Of a stretch of DNA of 11,548 bases, positions 6,596 through 11,548 are shown one piece after another; positions within the stretch are counted from its first letter, which is position 1; every line of letters starts with the position of its first letter. The notes beneath the pieces are model-generated. The model worked only from the letters and a program-made list of their open reading frames with translations. It was not told the DNA's origin and ran no database searches. Where the stretch lies: positions 1 through 11,548 of the forward strand of contig JBGAIL010000157.1 in assembly GCA_044225565.1 (NCBI GenBank). Direction: 5' to 3'. This DNA comes from CAVXAE01 sp044225565. Its GTDB lineage: Bacteria; Pseudomonadota; Gammaproteobacteria; Steroidobacterales; Steroidobacteraceae. The position numbers and the translations under genes were made by a program.

Positions 6596-8254
6596 CTAGG
6601 CCATCAACGCGATCACTACTCCGAGCATCGCGCCGAGCACCAGTGCCGCGCCCGCGATCATCCAGTCGCGCCGGCGCCGCGCCACGAGGTCCGCGGCTTG
6701 CAGCGCTTCCACCTGCGGTGCGTCCACTCGCACGTTGAGCTCGCCGCTCTGCGCGCGTTGAGTGATCGTCGCGAGCGCGGCAGGCAGGTTCTTCGCCGCC
6801 TCCACCAGCTGTGGCCACTGCCCGCGCAGGCTTTTGAGGACACTGCGCAGGCTCGTGCGCTCGCTCATCCAGTCCCGCAGGATCGGCGTGGCGGTCTGCC
6901 AGATGTCGAGATCGGGATAGAGGTCGCGGCCCAGGCCTTCGATGTTGAGCAGCGTCTTCTGCAGCAGGATCAGCTGCGGCTGGATCGGCATGTTGAAGCG
7001 TCGCGAGATCTCGAACAGCCGCAGCAGGATCACGCCGAAGGAGATGTCCTTGAGCGGCTTGTCGAAGATGGGCTCGCAGACGGTGCGCACCGCGGATTCC
7101 ATCTCGTCCACGCGCGTGCCCGGCGGGACCCAGCCTGACTCGAGGTGCAGCGTCGCGACGCGGCGGTAATCGCGGTTGAACACCGCCAGGAAATTCTCTG
7201 CGAGGTAATGCTGGTCGCGCGGATCCAGCGAGCCGACGATGCCGAAGTCGATGGCGGCGTAGCGCGGGCTCTTCGGATCGTCGATGAGCACGAAGATGTT
7301 CCCGGGATGCATGTCCGCATGGAAGAAGTTGTGGCGGAATACCTGCGTGAAGAAGATCTCCACACCGTTGCGCGCGAGCCTGGGGATGTCCGTGCCGGCC
7401 TCGCGCAGCCGCGCCATGTCGCTGATCGGCACCCCGTGGATGCGCTCCATCACCATCACGTCGATGCGGCAGTAGTCCCAGTACACGTCGGGCACGTAGA
7501 GCAGCGGCGAGCCTGCGAAATTTCGTTTGAGCTGCGCGGCATTGGCGGCTTCGCGCATCAGGTCGAGCTCGTCGAGGATCGTCTTCTCGTACTCGGCCAC
7601 CACCTCGAGCGGGCGCAGGCGCCTGCCTTCGCTCCAGTAGCGGTCCGCCAGGCCTGCGAGCGCATAGAGCACCTCGAGATCGCGCTGGATCACCTCGCGC
7701 ATGCCCGGGCGGAGCACCTTCACGATGACTTCCTTGCCTTCAAGGGCGCCCGCATTCGCGTCCGGATCGGTCGTGGCGTGTTGTGTGGCAGCAGCGGCTG
7801 GTGTTGCGACAGTGGGTGCGGTGTAGAGGCGCGCGACATGCACCTGCGCGATGGAGGCTGCAGCGAGAGGCGTTTCATCGAAAGACGCGAAGACTTCGTC
7901 GACCCGCTTGCCGTAGGCGCGTTCCACGATTTCGCGCGCGATGCTGCCGGGAAAGGGGGGCACGCGATCCTGCAGTTTCGCCAGCTCTTCGGCGACGTCG
8001 TTCGGCAGCAGATCGCGTCGCGTGGAGACGGCCTGGCCGAACTTCACGAAGATGGGGCCCAGCTCCTCGAGCGCGAGCCGCAGCCGTACGCCCCGGCTCG
8101 CCTTGCGGCGCCGCTCGAACCAGACTCCGGGCGAGAGATAGAAGAGAAAGCGCAGCGGCCGGTACAGGTGCGTGGCGCGCACGTAGTCGTCGAGCCCATG
8201 CTTCAACAGCACGCGCTGGATCTCGACGAGGCGCGCGAGCACCCGCGGTTTCAC
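6596..8254 (-). CDS. ubiB: Ubiquinone biosynthesis protein kinase/ATPase UbiB
   Basis: Atypical ADCK/ABC1-family kinase-like ATPase required for ubiquinone synthesis, anchored to the inner membrane. Visible features: KFGQ (71-74, the family KxGQ motif), Ala-rich nucleotide loop PLAAASIAQVH (129-139), VIVKVLRP with the conserved Lys179, HADMHPGN (312-319) and the metal-binding AIDFG (334-338). A C-terminal hydrophobic segment (about 529-551) is preceded by ARRRRD, a typical membrane anchor. 552 aa is close to the E. coli length. A low-complexity Ala/Thr/Pro stretch (about 146-172) interrupts the nucleotide-binding lobe between SIAQVH and the lysine strand. The start is GTG, 46 bp after the ubiJ stop, with no strong Shine-Dalgarno site. 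Last gene of the ubiE-ubiJ-ubiB run. Confidence 0.96.
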   Translation of the reverse strand: MKPRVLARLVEIQRVLLKHGLDDYVRATHLYRPLRFLFYLSPGVWFERRRKASRGVRLRLALEELGPIFVKFGQAVSTRRDLLPNDVAEELAKLQDRVPPFPGSIAREIVERAYGKRVDEVFASFDETPLAAASIAQVHVARLYTAPTVATPAAAATQHATTDPDANAGALEGKEVIVKVLRPGMREVIQRDLEVLYALAGLADRYWSEGRRLRPLEVVAEYEKTILDELDLMREAANAAQLKRNFAGSPLLYVPDVYWDYCRIDVMVMERIHGVPISDMARLREAGTDIPRLARNGVEIFFTQVFRHNFFHADMHPGNIFVLIDDPKSPRYAAIDFGIVGSLDPRDQHYLAENFLAVFNRDYRRVATLHLESGWVPPGTRVDEMESAVRTVCEPIFDKPLKDISFGVILLRLFEISRRFNMPIQPQLILLQKTLLNIEGLGRDLYPDLDIWQTATPILRDWMSERTSLRSVLKSLRGQWPQLVEAAKNLPAALATITQRAQSGELNVRVDAPQVEALQAADLVARRRRDWMIAGAALVLGAMLGVVIALMA

Positions 8255-8300
8255 GATGCGCCCCGGGCTTCGTCGAGCGGGCCGTGGTCGACGCGCGGAT

Positions 8301-8834
8301 TCATTCGGTGCCTCGCCGATCGATCCGGCCGCGGCGCGCCTCGAGCCGATCCACGTCTTCGCGCAACGCGTCGACGCCTTTCAGGAACTGGTCTCCTTCG
8401 GCGCGTGGCACCAGGTCCTGTTTCTCGTGCGCCAGGAATTCCGCGGCGTTCCGCATCGTCGTGTCGGCTGCGCGCTTGCCCCAACCCGCCATGGCGCGCG
8501 CGAGATTCCCGAGCTGATGAGCAGGCGCGTCGCCCACGAAGACCGAAAGCTCCTCTTCGAGATCCGGGCGCAGCAACGACGCGAGCTCCCGAAACCGCTG
8601 CGCGAGCTCCGCGTCGCCGGTGATCACGGCGCCTCCGCTGATCTCGGCATCGATCGACGCCGCAGCGTCTTTCGAGATGCGCAATGTGTCACCCGTGGAT
8701 TCGAGCACGCGGCGGGTGAAGCCCGGCACGCTGACGCCGACGCGCTTGCCGGAGAGCTCGCGGCACAACTCGCGTGCGCGCGGCGAGCGCGGCAGTCCCC
8801 GGTTCAGCAGGTTCTCGACGAACGACTCAATCAA
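8301..8834 (-). CDS. ubiJ: Ubiquinone biosynthesis accessory factor UbiJ (SCP2 domain)
   Basis: 177 aa. The N-terminal two thirds form an SCP2 sterol/lipid-binding domain: GKRVGVSVPGF, DTLRISKD and the GGAVITGDAE turn, about 28-85. The C-terminus is a charged helix (GDQFLKGVDALREDVDRLEARRGRI), as in UbiJ/YigP. In E. coli UbiJ binds the lipid intermediates and helps assemble the Ubi complex. Position between ubiE and ubiB is diagnostic. Both ends of the frame place the start at a TTG (8832-8834) that overlaps the ubiE stop by 8 bases. No ATG or GTG is available nearby without cutting the N-terminal helix. Translation is probably coupled to ubiE. Confidence 0.9.
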   Translation of the reverse strand: MIESFVENLLNRGLPRSPRARELCRELSGKRVGVSVPGFTRRVLESTGDTLRISKDAAASIDAEISGGAVITGDAELAQRFRELASLLRPDLEEELSVFVGDAPAHQLGNLARAMAGWGKRAADTTMRNAAEFLAHEKQDLVPRAEGDQFLKGVDALREDVDRLEARRGRIDRRGTE

Positions 8835-9576
8835 GCCGGTACCCGCGATGCACGGCCACGATGCCGCCGCTCAGGTTGTGATAGCGGCAGTTCTCGAGCC
8901 CCGCCTCCCGCATCATGCCGAGCAGCGTCTCCTGGTCCGGATGCATGCGGATCGATTCGGCGAGATAGCGATAGCTCGCCTCGTCTCCCGCCACCACCCG
9001 CCCCAGCCACGGCAGCACGCGGAACGAGTAAGTGTCGTAGAGCGGCTTCAGGCCCGGTGCCGCCGGCTTCGAGAACTCGAGCACCAGCAGCTGGCCTCCC
9101 GGTTTCAGCACGCGTCGCATCGAGCGCAGCGCCGCACTCTTGTCGGTGACGTTTCGCAGGCCGAAGCCGATGGTCACGCAATCGAACGTAGCGTCCGCAA
9201 AGGGCAGCTTCTCGGCGTTTGCCTGCGCGCAGGAGACGGTGCCCACCCTGCCTTCATCCAGCATGCGGTCGCGGCCGCGCGCGAGCATCTCGCCGTTGAT
9301 GTCCGTGAGCACCACGAGCCCGCGGGACCCCACCTGCCTGGCGAGCCCCGCGCTCAGGTCGCCGGTGCCGCCCGCCACGTCCAGAGCCTTCTGTCCTGGG
9401 CGGAGGTTGGCGAGGCCGAGGGTGAAATGCTTCCAGAGCCGGTGCACGCCTGCCGACATCAGGTCGTTCATCAGGTCGTAATTGCCGGCAACGGAGTCGA
9501 ACACGCCGCGAACGCGGCGGGCTTTGTCGCCGAGCGGGACTTTTTCGTAGCCGAAGTCGGTGGTGTCGTCGGACAT
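8827..9576 (-). CDS. ubiE: Ubiquinone/menaquinone C-methyltransferase UbiE
   Basis: SAM-dependent methyltransferase acting on 2-polyprenyl-6-methoxy-benzoquinol (and on demethylmenaquinol where present). The ubiE/COQ5 signature VFDSVAGNYDLMNDLMSAG is at 25-43. The SAM-binding loop is LDVAGGTGDLSAGLA (65-79). The acidic strand end is TDIN (91-94). A second family signature is GFGLRNVTDK (137-146). RVLKPGGQLLVLEFSKP is the usual class I strand. The frame is open 21 codons further upstream, but the ATG at 9576 gives MSDDTTDFGYEKVP and 249 aa, against 251 in E. coli, so I take that start. The upstream residues are unlike the family. It reads in the same direction as the DUF971 gene 200 bp upstream and overlaps ubiJ. 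Confidence 0.97.
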   Translation of the reverse strand: MSDDTTDFGYEKVPLGDKARRVRGVFDSVAGNYDLMNDLMSAGVHRLWKHFTLGLANLRPGQKALDVAGGTGDLSAGLARQVGSRGLVVLTDINGEMLARGRDRMLDEGRVGTVSCAQANAEKLPFADATFDCVTIGFGLRNVTDKSAALRSMRRVLKPGGQLLVLEFSKPAAPGLKPLYDTYSFRVLPWLGRVVAGDEASYRYLAESIRMHPDQETLLGMMREAGLENCRYHNLSGGIVAVHRGYRLD

Positions 9577-9602
9577 GTGCGTGGGCTGTTGGGAGGCGCG
9601 AC

Positions 9603-9608
9603 ATTCTA
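9603..9608 (-). promoter_or_regulatory. Possible -10 box of ubiE
   Basis: On the minus strand TAGAAT lies in a locally AT-richer spot (TTTAGAATG) 26 bases upstream of the ubiE ATG. No convincing -35 hexamer is found at 16-18 bp, so this is only a candidate. The 215 bp between the DUF971 frame and ubiE otherwise hold the 3' part of repeat copy A. Confidence 0.25.
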
Positions 9609-9680
9609 AATGGCTGGGAGGCTGGGCGTTTGGGGACATCGCAAGCGGCGGGCGAGCCGACGAGGGGCAGGAATGGGGTC

Positions 9681-9872
9681 CTACGGCCGGTCTCGGCCCG
9701 GCTGCTTGTGGAGCGCTGCCCCGCCGGCGCAGGCCGACCCGCCCGCGACCGTCCTCACCGGCTGACCCAAAGGCGAGTCCGCCTTGCGCTTCAGGTACTT
9801 CGCCCAGTTCGAAGCCTGGTCCCGGCCCAGCTCGTGCAGGTACTTCCAGGTGTAGAGCCCGCTATCGTGCCC
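9681..9872 (-). pseudogene. 3' fragment of a second DUF971 gene
   Basis: On the minus strand, read one frame away from the intact gene's overrunning tail, this stretch encodes HDSGLYTWKYLHELGRDQAS followed by NWAKYLKRKADSPLGQPV, and continues to a TAG at 9681-9683. It is the C-terminal part of a DUF971 protein, almost identical in amino acids to residues 82-118 of the intact gene just upstream (KADSPL against RAESPM). There is no N-terminal part and no start, so it is a gene remnant. Most base differences from the intact copy are synonymous. The DUF971 homology breaks off abruptly at 9872. Confidence 0.82.
9682..9872. repeat. Direct repeat copy A (DUF971 3' end)
   Basis: 191 bp in direct orientation with 9986-10171. 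From the GCGCAGGCCGA motif to the end (about 147 bp) I count 15 mismatches by hand. The first 40 bp are more diverged and contain a net 5-base length difference. The end is sharp: both copies share CGTGCCC, and the next bases differ completely. Confidence 0.88.
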
Positions 9873-10411
9873 CGGGTGTGCGCAGAACGCTCGAGGCGTA
9901 TCGGCGGGGTGGTGCTCGACAGAGCGGCCGAAGACGGATGTCGAAATACAGGGACGTATTTCGACAAGGCCCCCAGGGAGGGTCTTACGGCCGGTCCCTG
10001 CCCGTTTGTCGAAGCGCCGCCCCGCGCGCAGGCCGATCCGCCCGCGACTGTCCTCACCGGCTGACCCATGGGGGACTCAGCCCTTCGCTTCAGATACTTC
10101 GCCCAGTTCGAAGCCTGGTCGCGCCCCAGCTCGTGCAGGTACTTCCAGGTGTACAGCCCACTGTCGTGCCCATCATCGAAGACAAGCTTCACCGCGTACT
10201 GCCCGACGGGCTCGACCGCCTTCACGCCTACGTTCTCCTTGCCGAGCACCAGCACCTCTTGCCCAGGCCCGTGCCCCTTCACCTCCGCGGAAGGCGAGTG
10301 CACCCGCAGGTACTCGAAGGGCAGCTCGTACCGCGACCCGTCGTCGAACGCCACTTCCAGCAGGCGCGAGCGCGTGCGGAGCTTGATCTCTAGCGGTGTG
10401 GGCTCGGCCAT
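9791..10411 (-). CDS. DUF971 protein with a chimeric C-terminal overrun
   Basis: Residues 5-112 are a complete DUF971 domain: LEIKLRTRSRLLEVAFDDGS, YELPFEYLRVHSPSAEVKGH, a variable segment, VEPVGQYAVKLVFDDGHDSG and LYTWKYLHELG. The domain resembles the N-terminal domain of gamma-butyrobetaine hydroxylase and the C-terminal domain of HCF101/Mrp-type Fe-S carriers. The stand-alone bacterial protein has no firm function. Usual length is about 120-135 aa; this frame is 206. The extra 75 or so residues read through repeat copy B, a palindrome and, out of frame, part of repeat copy A, so the natural stop has been lost. It is upstream of and co-directional with ubiE. The start ATG (10409-10411) has a strong -10-like box just ahead. 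Confidence 0.85.
   Translation of the reverse strand: MAEPTPLEIKLRTRSRLLEVAFDDGSRYELPFEYLRVHSPSAEVKGHGPGQEVLVLGKENVGVKAVEPVGQYAVKLVFDDGHDSGLYTWKYLHELGRDQASNWAKYLKRRAESPMGQPVRTVAGGSACARGGASTNGQGPAVRPSLGALSKYVPVFRHPSSAALSSTTPPIRLERSAHTRGTIAGSTPGSTCTSWAGTRLRTGRST
9939..9966. repeat. Perfect palindrome, 11-bp arms (REP-like)
   Basis: TGTCGAAATAC (9939-9949) and GTATTTCGACA (9956-9966) are exact reverse complements around the 6-base loop AGGGAC. It is AT-rich compared with its surroundings. It lies between the two direct repeat copies, downstream of the conserved part of the DUF971 gene. The shape and position suit an extragenic palindromic (REP/BIME-like) element; on the minus strand it could also act as an mRNA 3'-end hairpin. 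No transposase is nearby. Confidence 0.6.
9986..10171. repeat. Direct repeat copy B (within the intact DUF971 gene)
   Basis: Partner of 9682-9872, offset by about 300 bp. It contains the C-terminal third of the DUF971 coding region and the bases after it. At the site matching copy A's TAG, copy B carries a TAA trinucleotide. A net 5-base shortening puts it out of frame, so the gene reads on. Confidence 0.88.
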
Positions 10412-10419
10412 GCGCCGGC

Positions 10420-10427
10420 AGTATACT
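10420..10427. promoter_or_regulatory. Palindromic -10 box shared by divergent genes
   Basis: AGTATACT reads TATACT on both strands and lies in the 58-bp gap between the DUF971 gene (-) and the oxidoreductase gene (+). On the minus strand TTGCTC (10441-10446) stands 15 bp upstream as a short-spaced -35. Transcription would then begin within 2-3 bases of the DUF971 ATG, which implies a nearly leaderless mRNA. On the plus strand no good -35 is visible, and the leader would be about 35 bases. Confidence 0.4.
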
Positions 10428-10469
10428 CAGCTCCCTTTCGGAGCAAGAGGGCACCGCGCCGCGGCATCA

Positions 10470-11548
10470 ATGCAACCTACCGATACCTCGCATCCCGACC
10501 ACTATCACAAGGTCGTGGACTGCCAGTGGGCCTGCCCAGCACACACGGACGTGCCTGAATACATCCGGCTGATCGCGCAAGGGCGCTTCACCGATGCCTA
10601 CATGGTGAACCGCCATTCCAACGTCTTCCCCGGCATCCTCGGTCGCGTCTGCGACCGGCCCTGCGAGCCCGCTTGCCGCCGCGAGCGCGTCGAAGCCAAG
10701 CCGGTCGCCATCTGCCGCCTGAAGCGCGTCGCCGCGGATCACCGCGAGGACGTGAGCGGGCGCCTGCCGAAGATCCCGAAGCTCAAGAACGGCAAGCGCG
10801 TCGCCTGCATCGGCGCGGGCTGCGCTTCGCTCACCGTCGCCAACGATCTTCTGCCGCTCGGCTACGAAGTCACGATCTTCGAGCAGTTCGGCGAGCCGGG
10901 CGGCCTCATGCGCACCAACATCCCCTCGTTCCGGCTGCCGCACACGGTGCTGAACGAGGAGATCGGCATGATCGTGGGCATGGGCGTGGACCTCAAGCTC
11001 AACCATCCCATCGACAGCCTGCGTAAGTTGGTCGGTGAAAGCGGCTTCGATGCCGTGTTCGTCGGCTCAGGCGCGCCGAAAGGAAAGGAGTTGAGCCTTC
11101 CCGGCCGGCAGGAAGGCGCGGCCAACATCCACATCGGCATCTCGTGGCTCGAGTCCGTGGCGTTCGGGCACGTGGAGAAGATCGGCGAGCGCGTGCTCAT
11201 CATCGGCGTGGGCAACACGGCGATGGACTGCTGCCGCACCTCGCTGCGCCTCGGCGCGAAGAATGTAAAGGTGATGGCGCGCAAGCCGCGCGCGTTCTTC
11301 AAAGCCTCCGCGTGGGAGCTCGACGACGCGGAGGAGGAAAGCGTCGAGATCGTCATCAACCGCTCGCCGAAGGCCTTCGTCGTCGAGAACGGCAAGCTCA
11401 CCGGCATGACGTTCGACCAGATGGAGTACGACATCGACGCGCGCGGTCGCATCACCGCCGAGCGCATCGTGGGCGAGGAATTCATCCCCGCGGACGACGT
11501 GATCCTCGCCATCGGCCAGGAGAACGCCTTCCCCTGGATCGAGCGCGA
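10470..11548 (+). CDS. GltD-like Fe-S/FAD NAD(P) oxidoreductase (3' end cut)
   Basis: Open to the window edge, at least 359 codons. The N-terminal domain (about 12-100) is the 4Fe-4S helical domain of the glutamate synthase small subunit and dihydropyrimidine dehydrogenase. Its cysteines are at 18, 22, 61, 65, 69 and 82 (CQWACPAHTDVPEYI, CDRPCEPACRR). Then come an FAD Rossmann loop VACIGAGCASL (111-121), PGGLMRTNIPSFRLP, and the nucleotide-binding loop LIIGVGNTAMDCC (243-255). The FAD-contact AIGQ is at 347-350. It should pass electrons between NAD(P)H and Fe-S partners. True GltD sits beside gltB; here no partner is visible, so a paralogue serving another redox complex, such as a ferredoxin-linked oxoacid oxidoreductase, is equally possible. 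The start ATG has only a distant AAGAGG, 19 bases away. Confidence 0.9.
   Translation, partial: MQPTDTSHPDHYHKVVDCQWACPAHTDVPEYIRLIAQGRFTDAYMVNRHSNVFPGILGRVCDRPCEPACRRERVEAKPVAICRLKRVAADHREDVSGRLPKIPKLKNGKRVACIGAGCASLTVANDLLPLGYEVTIFEQFGEPGGLMRTNIPSFRLPHTVLNEEIGMIVGMGVDLKLNHPIDSLRKLVGESGFDAVFVGSGAPKGKELSLPGRQEGAANIHIGISWLESVAFGHVEKIGERVLIIGVGNTAMDCCRTSLRLGAKNVKVMARKPRAFFKASAWELDDAEEESVEIVINRSPKAFVVENGKLTGMTFDQMEYDIDARGRITAERIVGEEFIPADDVILAIGQENAFPWIER

Noticed and set aside
7145..8623. 492-codon open frame on the plus strand opposite ubiB and ubiJ
   Set aside because: It crosses two well-supported genes and shows no recognisable domain. It results from the strong third-position GC bias.
9577..9639. 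Longer UbiE start 21 codons upstream
   Set aside because: The extra residues do not fit the family, and the ATG at 9576 gives the usual length.
9682..10171. The repeats as a CRISPR array or insertion sequence ends
   Set aside because: Only two copies in direct orientation that are coding-derived, with no spacers, no inverted termini and no transposase.
9560..10393. 277-codon plus-strand frame across the DUF971 region
   Set aside because: It is the complement of the DUF971 gene and its duplicated end; its internal similarity comes from the DNA repeat.

Overview
The window looks like chromosomal DNA of a GC-rich, ubiquinone-making gammaproteobacterium. The evidence is the contiguous ubiE-ubiJ-ubiB block in the order known from E. 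coli and its relatives, a DUF2058 (YaiL-like) protein, which is mainly a gammaproteobacterial family, and a trpCFBA order. The gene styles remind me of the Xanthomonadales/Nevskiales/Steroidobacterales side of the class. That placement is inference; no rRNA or other marker is present.

Left part (1-4569, + strand): the tail of a tryptophan operon. trpC (5' end probably cut by the window edge), trpF, trpB and trpA are chained by 4-base ATGA/GTGA overlaps, a layout typical of translationally coupled genes. Together they carry out the last four steps from phosphoribosylanthranilate to tryptophan. The operon ends abnormally: trpA loses its C-terminal helix and runs, out of frame, into a Bcr/CflA-type MFS drug transporter that itself lacks a normal start. 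This looks like a deletion, or a misassembly, joining two genes.

Middle part (4572-6595): a double-hotdog (thioesterase-like) protein of unknown substrate on +, a small two-CBS-domain protein on -, and a DUF2058 protein on +. Inverted repeats lie in the gaps between convergent genes. A hairpin also covers the start codon of the hotdog gene.

Right-middle part (6596-10411, - strand): DUF971 protein, ubiE, ubiJ and ubiB, read right to left. UbiE does the C-methylation of the ubiquinone/menaquinone ring, UbiJ is the lipid-binding SCP2 accessory factor, and UbiB is the ADCK-like kinase/ATPase. The DUF971 gene is followed by a diverged second copy of its own 3' end (about 190 bp, about 300 bp away). 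A perfect 11-bp-arm palindrome sits between the copies. This is the most rearranged spot in the window.

Right end (10470-11548, + strand): a divergently transcribed GltD-like Fe-S/FAD oxidoreductase, cut by the window edge.

I found no CRISPR array, tRNA, rRNA, transposase, phage gene or recognisable defence system. Most of the window is ordinary core metabolism. The observations worth following are the trpA/MFS junction and the DUF971 partial duplication with its palindrome.
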